Positions 8,301-15,494 of a stretch of DNA of 19,594 nucleotides are shown one piece after another. Position 1 is the first letter of the stretch. The number at the start of each line of letters is the position of its first letter. The stretch is from SURF-32 sp964648365. Its GTDB lineage: Bacteria; Planctomycetota; Phycisphaerae; UBA1845. The DNA lies in the NCBI GenBank assembly GCA_964648365.1, contig CAZYLK010000113.1, positions 1 through 19,594 of the forward strand, read 5' to 3'. The notes under the pieces are model-generated. The model was not told where the DNA came from and made no database searches. It saw only the letters and a list, made by a program, of their open reading frames with translations. The translations under genes and the position numbers were made by a program.

Positions 8301-10208
8301 CAGCGGCTCGATGCCGTCGCCGATGGCTCTTCCCCGTGGGCGTTTGCGGAACTGGCCGAGGGCTGGCGCGAGCCGGGCCAATCGTCCTACCGCATCGACA
8401 TCCCTGAGGCCCAGGTCGCCGCACCCGCCGCCACGCAGGTCACGCCCCCCCCCGCACGTCCGACGAGCCGCCCCCCGGCTACCCGCCCGGGCAGTCGCCC
8501 GCCCACGCGCCCCGGCGCCGTCACCCGTCCGGTGGCCCCGCCGCGTTCGGAAGAATCATCCCGCCGGTTGCGCGAAATCCCCGCCTGCGCCACGGCCGAG
8601 TTCCTGCAGGCCCGCTTTGAGGAGTGCCTGCGCCTGCTCTACTACCTCAAGCTGTTCACGGCTGAGGACGGCTACTACTACCGCGCCGCGGACGCGCGCG
8701 CCGCGGTCAACGACGCCTGCGCCGAAAGCGTCCGCCGGGCGTGGCGGCAATACGCCGCTACCTACGTCAGCGAGTGGGACAGCGCCTATCGCAGCCTGAC
8801 GATCGAGGGCTTGGACGAGGCCGGCCTGGGGCAACGCGGATGGGAGGCCTTCGCGCGGCAGTTCGGCGGCGATCGCACCATGCAGGGAACCGCCCGCCGG
8901 GTCGCGGATGCGTTCGAGCCCCCGCTGGCTGAGGTGCTGCGCAACATCGTCTGGCTCACGTACGATCCGCAGGTCGGATCGCTGGCGCTGCCCTTCGAAG
9001 GCGATGCCTTCCGACGCGAGCGGGGGATCCTTGCGGACGACGTGTACGGGGCCTTGGCGCAGCACTGGAAGGGCGGCGAGTTCGCCACTCTGGCCTCTGG
9101 CGTTACGCTGACGCAAGATCAGGCGGCGTCGCCGTGGTCCACGACGGCCGCCGGTTTTGCCCTGGCGTGGAAGGAGCTGGCGGTCGGCATCGCGGACAAT
9201 GCCGTGATCCCCGCGGACTTCACGCCCGACTCCGCCCCCTTGCGACAGATACAATGGGGCAGGCTGCAAGCGCTGCGCCAGTCGACGCGGCTGGCGGATG
9301 AGCGCATTACCGCGGAACTCATCGCCTTCGAGGAGTTCGCCCAGCAGCTTCTCTCGCACGAACTCAGCGAGCGCCTGCGCGGCGTGCAGCAGAAGCATCT
9401 CGGCGCGGCCGAGGCCGACGGCGGCTGGCCTTACCTGGCCCGGCGCGGGGGGGAGGGCGCGATGGCGACCGTGAACTTCACCGACTTCAAGCGTTTTCTT
9501 CTCGACGTGGGCTACGCCCGGGCGGCGCTCGCCCCGCTGGAGGGGGGCCTGCCCGAACGGGATGCGCAGAAACTGGTGCGGGGCGAGTTCTATCGCTCCT
9601 GCGAAAGCTGGTCGTCCTTCATCGGCCTGCGTCAGGACGTCAGCGACGCGCCGCTGCGCGTGGCCGTGCAGGGCGGCGATGCCAAGGGCGATCCTCGCTT
9701 CAGCGACAAGATCGCCGACACCGCTCAGCAGCATTATCGATTCGTGGAACTCTACCTCGGGCAGATCGGCTGGCAGTCCGACGCGCCGGGGTCGACGAGC
9801 GTTCGCGGGCCCGTCCGCGTACCCACCAGCGTTTCCGGCCGGGCCACGCCCTACCGGGCGACGTGGGACTGGTCGATCTCGGAGGGCGGCGACGCCAAGG
9901 TGAGCTTTACCGAGGGATTCCCGACGGCCGGCGGCGGCAGCGTCTACCCGGCCCGCACCGATCCGCTCGGCCCGCTGTCGCCGCTGGCGCTGAGCGCGTA
10001 TCTTCATGCGTACGGCTACTCCGAAGGCGATGGCCGGATCCACCGGACCTTGCACACGGTGACGGTGGACGCGGCGCCCGGCGGCGGTGAGCCTCGGACG
10101 CTCGGCGAGATGCTGGTTTTCGAGCTGGAGCGGCCGATGCCCGGGCCGATCCGCCCGATGCAGAAAGCGTCGCCTCCGGCGCCGTGGGCATCGCGATCGG
10201 CGCCGTGA
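5385..10208 (+). CDS. tssM: T6SS inner-membrane protein TssM (IcmF family), unusually long
   Basis: TssM spans the envelope between TssL and TssJ and forms the core of the membrane complex. Two membrane segments lie near residues 17-33 and 46-68. They are followed by a cytosolic NTPase-like domain with Walker A GDSGCGKT (133-140), a Walker B-like AIFIDMAG (Asp177) and TKCD (259-262) at the place of the NKxD motif. A third membrane segment is near 446-468, and the rest should be periplasmic. At 1607 residues it is several hundred longer than usual TssM (about 1100-1300). A Pro/Arg/Thr-rich linker (about 1010-1060, including three Pro codons from a C9 run at 1021-1023) divides the periplasmic part, and about 550 residues follow. 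The C-terminal end contains ATWDWSISEGGDAKVSF and resembles a beta domain. The start at 5385 has no good Shine-Dalgarno, but the N-terminal hydrophobic segment supports it. Confidence 0.93.
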   Translation: MKKLLDAFKALPKEVKAMLILIGVGTPVAAAYTVKRWLFPHTSWPIIILGVLGVLLVVMAVGWLISWLFLGRSRKRRDQMASKLATDGARGPVSIEVGAAIKANNEKFFSAVRDMRKNIGISVYDLPWYIVIGDSGCGKTKLVNEGGLTFSTGKPEGYQLGTLNYNWWFTEDAIFIDMAGRLCNPQDDADHREWQAFLNTVGKGRPGFPINGAFVCVSADHLLQDPPERVEADANTALERLRDLQTKLGVTFATYLIITKCDKILGFMQFFDRAERDITVKNQIFGWSKPGNFNELYDPETFKHDFEDLYGRLHELRLRRLADDADEADLGLAYAFAEEFRELLSPLETYVRTLFPMIRNPRAVKNLIFRGIYFTSATQEGNLILKHFSERLGADAADQFSTLDLYPNKRPHFIKDVFFRKAFPEHGLVFRNEEQVVRNRKLSRLLQIGTAVATVVFIVALALSFRTFARVIGQPRLNAQETLTHRAEGPPAEALKLAQTLSGDVDTLKQHTFSAKILSLGLGADRPIRDLTMIRAALFQRRVLTSVIDDVSESLRRGSILDQPGEDPALALQKHVSALEEYLLWAGCKSEPGGAAPTELDIYSLEGFQRLTAIVSDQKSIVNAQRDAVLAEAHTYFATLRERGRGVLDPSALFDTAGRNSRDVVRSAVVALHDRLRPYATLTGSHPDPIIRRWMGIRTACESVNTSLAGMLELVTAGASISTLEEAQSLQSGFVQNYESFDAALRGATWARDNLTGQGIPSLLDAILRQRGEWVAIEQRLQAAFQRCGRDDATAFIPSLSLGYGPANVDGLDRVLWQELRRNGLVNEEYAEGAFERERFAKLFLAIPRTYAHVIRTVPEQATAPEPAPQRLDEIQLTEDAVKVNAFLRPIHERIAAHDFAALAGASSSTAAEWVTELESLLYPEEGTAVSAEMPALAMSEPWRRDELASLADAYLAFMQRGRGTLLLASMQQRLDAVADGSSPWAFAELAEGWREPGQSSYRIDIPEAQVAAPAATQVTPPPARPTSRPPATRPGSRPPTRPGAVTRPVAPPRSEESSRRLREIPACATAEFLQARFEECLRLLYYLKLFTAEDGYYYRAADARAAVNDACAESVRRAWRQYAATYVSEWDSAYRSLTIEGLDEAGLGQRGWEAFARQFGGDRTMQGTARRVADAFEPPLAEVLRNIVWLTYDPQVGSLALPFEGDAFRRERGILADDVYGALAQHWKGGEFATLASGVTLTQDQAASPWSTTAAGFALAWKELAVGIADNAVIPADFTPDSAPLRQIQWGRLQALRQSTRLADERITAELIAFEEFAQQLLSHELSERLRGVQQKHLGAAEADGGWPYLARRGGEGAMATVNFTDFKRFLLDVGYARAALAPLEGGLPERDAQKLVRGEFYRSCESWSSFIGLRQDVSDAPLRVAVQGGDAKGDPRFSDKIADTAQQHYRFVELYLGQIGWQSDAPGSTSVRGPVRVPTSVSGRATPYRATWDWSISEGGDAKVSFTEGFPTAGGGSVYPARTDPLGPLSPLALSAYLHAYGYSEGDGRIHRTLHTVTVDAAPGGGEPRTLGEMLVFELERPMPGPIRPMQKASPPAPWASRSAP
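8445..8453 (+). repeat. C9 homopolymer in the tssM proline-rich linker
   Basis: Nine consecutive C encode Pro1021-Pro1023. Loss of one C would move reading into a frame that remains open to a stop at 8797-8799. Confidence 0.9.
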
Positions 10209-10284
10209 CGCACGGCCGACGCGGACAGGAGCGCGGATTGACGCCACGGCGGTCATGCGCGCCGGCACGGCCGGCGGACATTCG

Positions 10285-11262
10285 ATGAGCTGGACCGATC
10301 TATTCAAGTCCAAGACGATGCGGATCAAGCCCGATCCGCGCCTGCGCTGGTTCGGCAAGCTCCCGACCTATGCGGACTACTACCGCTCCGACACCGACGA
10401 GTCCTGGGCGGTCGCGTTCAACGACTGGATCCTGCGCGGCTTTCAGCAGCACCAGGAACGCAGCAGCGGCGGGGCTCGTAACGTCCGGCTCCCGGTGGCA
10501 TTCGGCGTCTTCCGTCTGCCCGAAGTCGGCATGACGGTACTCGCCTCGTTCATCGACTTCGGCGGCGACATGCGCGGCCGGCCCTTCCCGCTGTGCTTCT
10601 ACGTCGGCGTTCCCACGCACCTGTGGCCCGGTCCCACCAGCGCGCGCGCCGATGCGGCGTCGCGCGTCTTCCGCGACCTGGTCGCGCTGGGTCGCGAGGC
10701 GGGCCGGTTCCTGCGATCGCCCGGGTCATTTGATTCAGTGTTTGGCCGCCGCACCATCGATCTCGACGATGTTCGGGAGGACGCCCGCGGCACAGACTGG
10801 GCGCGAGCGGCGCGGCACCTGGGCTGGGCGGACTGGTTTCAGGCGGCCGGGCCGCCCTGCAAGATTGCCGAGCCGGACGTCTTCCTCTCGGCGGTGTCCG
10901 CGTGGGGGCGTCGGCTGAAAGGGCATGACAGTCCGTCTTTCGAGCCGACCCTGTCATTCCCTCTGTCGCCGTCGTTCGAGCTGGATTGCCAGTGGGTCGG
11001 CTGGCTGCGCTGGCTGGAGGCGCGCCTCGACGTGTCGCAGCGCCCGCTGTCGCTGGTGGTCACGACGGATGGGAACGCCGGGGGGGTGGCGGCGCTGTCC
11101 GTCGTTGCGCGGGATCTGGTGACCGAGGACTTTCTCCTCGTTGCCGGCCGCAGCCGGGAATTGAACTACGTCGATCACGTCAGTGCCGCGCCGACGGACG
11201 CGACGAACGTCGATCCGGTCACCCCCGCGACGTGGCTCGATTTCGTCTCGGGCACGGCCTGA
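10285..11262 (+). CDS. tagF: TagF family T6SS-associated protein
   Basis: TagF proteins are cytosolic T6SS regulators that repress assembly post-translationally in well-studied systems. The product from ATG 10285 is 325 residues. The N terminus shows the family signature RWFGKLPTYADYY (W22-F-G-K-L-P), then FNDWILRGF and RGRPFPLCFYVGVP, as in the TagF N-terminal domain; a longer C-terminal half (about 150-325) is less distinctive. An in-frame ATG at 10255 is possible, but neither start has a strong ribosome binding site; GGCGGA precedes 10285. It lies 76 bases after tssM, a common tagF position, and its stop is immediately followed by the tssA promoter. No PpkA/PppA kinase-phosphatase pair is in the window. 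Confidence 0.87.
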   Translation: MSWTDLFKSKTMRIKPDPRLRWFGKLPTYADYYRSDTDESWAVAFNDWILRGFQQHQERSSGGARNVRLPVAFGVFRLPEVGMTVLASFIDFGGDMRGRPFPLCFYVGVPTHLWPGPTSARADAASRVFRDLVALGREAGRFLRSPGSFDSVFGRRTIDLDDVREDARGTDWARAARHLGWADWFQAAGPPCKIAEPDVFLSAVSAWGRRLKGHDSPSFEPTLSFPLSPSFELDCQWVGWLRWLEARLDVSQRPLSLVVTTDGNAGGVAALSVVARDLVTEDFLLVAGRSRELNYVDHVSAAPTDATNVDPVTPATWLDFVSGTA

Positions 11263-11268
11263 CCGTTC

Positions 11269-11298
11269 TTGACGCTCGCCGCGAGGCGTCTCTATACT
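11269..11298 (+). promoter_or_regulatory. Predicted sigma70-like promoter for tssA onward, with long leader
   Basis: TTGACG (11269-11274, five of six) is followed after 18 bases by TATACT (11293-11298). It begins six bases after the tagF stop. Transcription starting near 11305 would give a leader of about 235 bases before tssA, in which I see no gene. The -10 matches the left promoter exactly. Confidence 0.65.
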
Positions 11299-11541
11299 GG
11301 CGATCCAGGCTGGTGACTGTTGAGTGCCGATCTGCGTCCGCGGTCTGATCGCGATGCGAGCGATTCTTGCGGCGGCGCGGGAGCGAGAGGGACCGATTCC
11401 GGAGTCGGACGACCCCCGGGGCTGCATGGAGGCGCGAGCGCATCCTGACCGGGATGCCGTTTCTGTTTCGCGCGGCATTTCACTGACCGTCTTGCGTCCG
11501 TCTGCTCCGCCGCGGCGAGCCGCCCGGCGTGAGGAGGGTCC

Positions 11542-13095
11542 ATGCCCGCGTTCGACGAAACACCGATCCTTGCGCTCGGCACCGAACCGATCGCCGGCGG
11601 CCCTCGGGGGGGGACCGACGCCGCGGACGACGAGCAGTACATCGCGGTCATGGCCGAGCTGTCAAAGCTCAGCCGGATCGGCGAGGAGGAGCCGGCGTGG
11701 CACACCGTCGAACTGAGCGGAACGAACATCCTGCGGGCCATCTCCAAAGACTTTGAGATCGCCACGGCGCTCAGTCACGCGCTGTTCAAACGTCACGGAT
11801 ATGACGGGCTGGCGGCGTCGCTGGGCATGTTGGCGGGTCTGATCGAACACTTCTGGGACGACGCTTTTCCCGAGCGGCCCCGTCGGCGCAAGGCTCGCAT
11901 CGAGGCGCTGGCCTTGCGTTTTGCGGAGGAGGGCTGGTTCAGGGATCGCCAGCCCAAGCCGGACGAGTTCGACGCGGTCGACAAGTGCGCCGAGCGGGCG
12001 GAAGCCATCGAGTCGGGCCTGAAGGCAAAGCTGCCGGACGAGCCGCCGGATATGAAGAAGTTCCTGGCGGCGTTGAAGGAGCTGGCCGGCAAGCGACCAA
12101 AGCCCGCCGCGTCCGCTGCCCCCGCCCCGCCCGCTGCGGAAGGCGCCGCGCCCGCTGCCGCTGCGCCGGCGATGGCGCCGGTCAACGTTCAGGACGTGTC
12201 CGGTGCGGTCAACGCGATGCTGTCCGCGGCCACTTTCATGCAGAAAGCGGAGCCGACCAATCCGATACCCTACGCCGCGGTCAGAGCCATCAAGTGGTCG
12301 CGGTTCACGCTTCCGCCGCCGGGTATGCCGTTCCAGGGCCGCCCGCCGGATCCCTCGATCGTCAATGCCCTCGCGGCTCAGATGGCGCAGGGCTTGTGGG
12401 AGCACCTGTTGACCGGTGCGGAGGGGGCGTTCCGCTCGGCGCCGGTCTGGCTCGACCTTCAGCGCTACACGTGCAGTGCGATGGCCAGCCTCGGCCCACC
12501 CTACGAGCTGGCCCGCCAGACCGTCATCGGGCTGACAGCTGCGTTCGTGCGACGCGTCGGAGACACAGTGTTCGACCTGAAATTCAACGGCGGGATGCCG
12601 GCCTGCGGCGGGGAGACGCGCATGTGGCTCGAGTCCGAGGTGATGCCGGCGGCCGGGGGGGGCGGCGGTGCGGTCACGGCCGGGGCCATGAGCGACGGAC
12701 GGCTTAAAGAGGCCGGCGACAAGGCCCGCAAGCTCGCCGGCTCCGGCAAGCTCAAGGAAGCGCTGCAGGAACTCAAGGAAGGACTGACAGGTTGTACGCA
12801 GCGGCGCGATCGCTTCCTGTGGAAGGTGCGGATCGCCCAGTTGTGCTACGACGCGCAGCGGCTCTCCGTGGCGGCGCCGCTGCTGGAAGAGTGCTACGAA
12901 GAAATACGCCGATTCCAGGTGGACGAATGGGAACCGGGGCTGGCCGTCGAGGTGGCCCAGACGTTGTACAAGTGCCGCAAAGCGCTGGCCGACGGTCAGA
13001 AGCCTCCCAGGCCGGAGTCCCTGGAAGGGGTCCGGGATTCGTTCGCGTGGTTGTGCCAGCTCGATCCGGTCGCGGCGCTGGCGGCGGAGCCGTAA
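11542..13095 (+). CDS. tssA: T6SS protein TssA (ImpA N-terminal and VasJ-like C-terminal domains)
   Basis: TssA proteins organise baseplate and sheath/tube polymerisation. The 517-residue product starts with an ImpA N-terminal domain (about 10-150) containing the recognisable HFWDDAFPE (about 102-110). An Ala/Pro linker (about 186-216) follows, then a C-terminal region (about 240-510) resembling the VasJ-type TssA extension, with a Gly run near 372. That makes it one of the long TssA classes rather than the short one. The start at 11542 is set by AGGAGGG (11532-11538) three bases upstream. It is the first gene after the second predicted promoter and ends 47 bases before tssB. Two G8 runs lie in the coding sequence (11606-11613 and 12655-12662), both encoding Gly-containing flexible stretches. 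Confidence 0.9.
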   Translation: MPAFDETPILALGTEPIAGGPRGGTDAADDEQYIAVMAELSKLSRIGEEEPAWHTVELSGTNILRAISKDFEIATALSHALFKRHGYDGLAASLGMLAGLIEHFWDDAFPERPRRRKARIEALALRFAEEGWFRDRQPKPDEFDAVDKCAERAEAIESGLKAKLPDEPPDMKKFLAALKELAGKRPKPAASAAPAPPAAEGAAPAAAAPAMAPVNVQDVSGAVNAMLSAATFMQKAEPTNPIPYAAVRAIKWSRFTLPPPGMPFQGRPPDPSIVNALAAQMAQGLWEHLLTGAEGAFRSAPVWLDLQRYTCSAMASLGPPYELARQTVIGLTAAFVRRVGDTVFDLKFNGGMPACGGETRMWLESEVMPAAGGGGGAVTAGAMSDGRLKEAGDKARKLAGSGKLKEALQELKEGLTGCTQRRDRFLWKVRIAQLCYDAQRLSVAAPLLEECYEEIRRFQVDEWEPGLAVEVAQTLYKCRKALADGQKPPRPESLEGVRDSFAWLCQLDPVAALAAEP

Positions 13096-13126
13096 GACCG
13101 GTACGATGACCGGCGTGCCGGAAACC

Positions 13127-13134
13127 AAAGGAGG
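13127..13134 (+). promoter_or_regulatory. Strong Shine-Dalgarno of tssB
   Basis: AAAGGAGG is a full anti-16S match, eight bases before ATG 13143. It is the strongest ribosome binding site in the window, fitting high demand for sheath protein. Confidence 0.85.
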
Positions 13135-13142
13135 AGTAGACC

Positions 13143-13667
13143 ATGGCCAAAGGGGCGTCCAAAGCGCGTGAAGCGCGCGTCAACATTGCGATCACGGATC
13201 GCCTGCGGGGCGGCGCGGAGCCTGAACTGCCGTTTCGACTGCTGGTGATGGGCGACTACACGCTTAAGGCGGACAAGCGGCCGGTCGACCAGCGCGAGCC
13301 GGTCGATCTGAACAAGTCGAACTTCGACGCGGTGATGCAGAGCTTCAACCTCTCGCTCGATCTGAACGTGGAGAACGCGCTCGGCGGCGGCGGGGAGTTG
13401 CCCGTATCGCTGAAGTTCAACACGCTGAAGGACTTCCGGCCCGAGTCCATCGCCAAGCAGGTGCCGCAACTGAAAAACCTGCTGGAGCTGCGCGACGCGA
13501 TGAAAGCGCTGCGCCCCAAGATGGGCGACAAGGCGGCGCAGACCGAGCTTCTGGGCGCGATCAAGAACCAGGAAGTTCGCGATCAGATCCTCAAGATGAT
13601 CCGCTCCGGCGGGGGGGGGGAAGCCGGCGGCGCCGCCGCCGCGGAGGCCGCGCCTCCGCCGGCCTGA
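13143..13667 (+). CDS. tssB: T6SS contractile sheath small subunit TssB (VipA)
   Basis: TssB and TssC interlock to form the cytosolic contractile sheath. The 174-residue product is of normal length and carries the conserved N-terminal pattern ARVNIAITDR, ELPFRLLVMGDYT (about 28-40) and VDLNKSNFDAVM (about 54-65). The core continues through the LKDFRPESIAKQVPQL segment. The last 18 residues are a low-complexity Gly/Ala/Pro tail whose Gly residues come from a G10 tract. The start is fixed by AAAGGAGG. An 81-base spacer with two small hairpins separates it from tssC. Confidence 0.97.
   Translation: MAKGASKAREARVNIAITDRLRGGAEPELPFRLLVMGDYTLKADKRPVDQREPVDLNKSNFDAVMQSFNLSLDLNVENALGGGGELPVSLKFNTLKDFRPESIAKQVPQLKNLLELRDAMKALRPKMGDKAAQTELLGAIKNQEVRDQILKMIRSGGGGEAGGAAAAEAAPPPA
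13611..13620 (+). repeat. G10 homopolymer near the 3' end of tssB
   Basis: Ten consecutive G encode Gly157-Gly159 and the first base of Glu160 at the start of the TssB tail. Length change here would alter only the low-complexity C terminus and the stop position. Confidence 0.9.
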
Positions 13668-13684
13668 TCACGCCCGCCCGCCCG

Positions 13685-13714
13685 CTTGTTCGACAAGTAT
13701 CGACGCGTGCGTCG
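13685..13714 (+). other. Two small adjacent hairpins in the tssB-tssC spacer
   Basis: CTTGT-TCG-ACAAG (13685-13697) and CGACG-CGTG-CGTCG (13701-13714) are perfect 5-bp inverted repeats side by side. No T run follows, so neither is a convincing terminator. The tssC ribosome binding site AGGAG is at 13735-13739. Confidence 0.4.
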
Positions 13715-13748
13715 TCACGCGGTGTCAACGCAGTAGGAGTGCAGTTCC

Positions 13749-15239
13749 ATGGCAGATCAACCCCAGCAGGCGGCGGCGCCGGCCGCGGCCGCCGCGGCGG
13801 ACACCTCGGCGGTCGACGCGCTGATCGACAGCCTCGACCTGGACAATGATTATCGTGACGTCTACCGCAAGGGCATCGCCGGCATCGTCCAGAAGGCGTC
13901 GGGCCTCGACCTCGACAAGCTGGTCATCAACAAGGCGGTGGTCGACGACTTCATTGCGGAGATCGACGGGCAGCTCAGCGCCCAGATCAACGTGATCCTG
14001 CACGACAGCCAGTTCCAGAAGCTGGAATCGTCCTGGCGGAGCCTCAAGTACCTGGTGGACAACACCGAGTTCCGCGAAAACATCCGCATCGAGGTCATGA
14101 ACGTCTCCAAGCAGGATCTGCTGGAAGACTTCCAGGACGCGCCCGACTGGCAGAAGTCCGGCCTGTTCAAGACCGTCTACCGCGACCAGTACAACACCTT
14201 CGGCGGCAACCCGTACGGCATGATGGTCTCGAATTTCGAGTTCACCAACAGCACGCCCGACTGCGAACTGCTCTCGGAGGTCGCGCGGGTGGGGGCGGTG
14301 GCCAAGTGCCCGTTTCTCGGCGGCGTCGGCGCCCAGATGTTCGGCAAAAACGAAGACTCCTTCGTCAACCTGCCGCGCATGGCGGAGATGTACGAGATCT
14401 TCGAGCAGCCGCAGTACACCAAGTGGAACTCCTTCCGCCAGTCGGACGACGCCCGCTACGTGGGGCTGGCCATGCCGCGATTCCTCCTGCGCAAGCCCTA
14501 CACGCTCGAAGACCAGGACGTGAAGGACTTCACCTTCGCCGAAGATGTGCGCGTCGCCAATCACGACCGCTATCTGTGGGGCAATGCCGCATTCGCCCTG
14601 GCCACCCGCATGACGGAGAGCTTCGCCAAGTACGGGTGGTACAATGCCGTGGTCGGCCCCAACAGCGGCGGCACCGTGCCGGACCTGCCGCTCCACCAGT
14701 ACGAAGCAACCGGCCAGTACCAGACCAAGATTCCTACGGAGACGCTCATCTCCGAGGACGTCGACGTGGATCTGTGCAATTTCGGCTTCATCCCGCTGAT
14801 CATGCGCAAGGGCAGCGACAACGCAGCGTTCTTCGACGCTCCGTCGGCCAAGGCGGTCGGCAAGTTCCCCGACACCGCCGAAGGCAAGGAAGACGAAACG
14901 CGCGCCCGTCTGGGCATGTCGCTGCCGTACCTGATGATCTCCTGCCGCCTGGCCCACTACCTCAAGGTCATCTGGCGCGAGAACATGGGCCGCGTCATGG
15001 ACGCGGAGAAGATGACGGCGGAGATCAATAAGTGGCTCAAGCAGTACTCCCGCCAGGGCACGCTCGACGACGTGCTGGCGGCCAAATACCCGCTCAAGGA
15101 GGTGCAGGTCTCCGCGCAGCCGGTGCCCGGCAAGCCCGGCATGTTCAAGTCGGAGATCCAGATGATCCCGCACTTCAAACTCAAGGGCGTGGAGGTGGAA
15201 CTCTCGATGGTGGGTCAGTTCGATCCGCCGCCGTCCTAG
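13749..15239 (+). CDS. tssC: T6SS contractile sheath large subunit TssC (VipB)
   Basis: TssC is the major sheath protein, assembling with TssB around the Hcp tube and carrying the surface recognised by ClpV in cooperation with TssB. The 496-residue product is of normal length. It begins with an Ala-rich tail (about 8-19), followed by the conserved core LESSWRSLKYLV (92-103), KTVYRDQYNTFGGNPYG (about 141-157) and the C-terminal MSLPYLMISCRLAHYLKVIW segment typical of the family. AGGAG lies nine bases before ATG 13749. The stop is at 15237-15239 and a 255-base spacer precedes hcp. Confidence 0.97.
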   Translation: MADQPQQAAAPAAAAAADTSAVDALIDSLDLDNDYRDVYRKGIAGIVQKASGLDLDKLVINKAVVDDFIAEIDGQLSAQINVILHDSQFQKLESSWRSLKYLVDNTEFRENIRIEVMNVSKQDLLEDFQDAPDWQKSGLFKTVYRDQYNTFGGNPYGMMVSNFEFTNSTPDCELLSEVARVGAVAKCPFLGGVGAQMFGKNEDSFVNLPRMAEMYEIFEQPQYTKWNSFRQSDDARYVGLAMPRFLLRKPYTLEDQDVKDFTFAEDVRVANHDRYLWGNAAFALATRMTESFAKYGWYNAVVGPNSGGTVPDLPLHQYEATGQYQTKIPTETLISEDVDVDLCNFGFIPLIMRKGSDNAAFFDAPSAKAVGKFPDTAEGKEDETRARLGMSLPYLMISCRLAHYLKVIWRENMGRVMDAEKMTAEINKWLKQYSRQGTLDDVLAAKYPLKEVQVSAQPVPGKPGMFKSEIQMIPHFKLKGVEVELSMVGQFDPPPS

Positions 15240-15404
15240 CCGGCGGGCGGTGCGCCACCGCCAGGGTCGCGCGCCGCGGACGCCGGAGAGTCTTGGGGGG
15301 ATGGACGTTGATCGGGGCGGCCTCGCGCGTGTATCGCGGGTCGCGGAGTCGCCTTTAGAAGCAAGACAAGCGGCGTGGCGCGTCGCCGTCGCCGTCTCAT
15401 GCAG

Positions 15405-15435
15405 GGCCGCCGGGAAACGCGCGCGTTCGGCGGCC
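15405..15435 (+). other. Strong inverted repeat in the tssC-hcp spacer
   Basis: GGCCGCCG (15405-15412) pairs perfectly with CGGCGGCC (15428-15435). Inside is the 12-base palindrome AACGCGCGCGTT (15416-15427). No T run follows, so it is not an intrinsic terminator. It could be an mRNA processing or stability element, or a DNA-level site. The spacer (15240-15494) has no gene and only a weak promoter-like TTGATC-N16-TGTATC (15308-15335). Confidence 0.55.
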
Positions 15436-15454
15436 TGAAGTCACACGGTTGTAA

Positions 15455-15471
15455 GACCGGCCGGACCGGTC
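15455..15471 (+). promoter_or_regulatory. Inverted repeat just upstream of the hcp ribosome binding site
   Basis: GACCGG (15455-15460) and CCGGTC (15466-15471) flank the five bases CCGGA, giving a 6-bp stem that ends seven bases before AAGGAG (15479-15484). It may protect the hcp mRNA 5' side or be an operator half-site pair; the sequence cannot separate these. Confidence 0.4.
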
Positions 15472-15494
15472 GCAGTGGAAGGAGAACCTGATCG

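Noticed and set aside
10087..10254. Upstream in-frame extension of tagF into tssM
   Set aside because: The extra residues are an Arg/Cys-rich shadow of the tssM 3' end; the TagF signature starts just after ATG 10285.
8556..10358. 600-codon open frame on the - strand opposite the end of tssM and the start of tagF
   Set aside because: It is composed of Arg/Ala/Gly-rich low-information sequence and overlaps well-supported genes on the + strand. The same holds for the long - strand frames opposite tssK, the first part of tssM, tssA and tssC.
15308..15335. Promoter for hcp (TTGATC-N16-TGTATC)
   Set aside because: Both hexamers are poor and the spacing is short; too weak to call beside the two clear TATACT promoters.
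15405..15435. Rho-independent terminator between tssC and hcp
   Set aside because: The stem is strong, but TGAAGTCACA follows instead of a T run.
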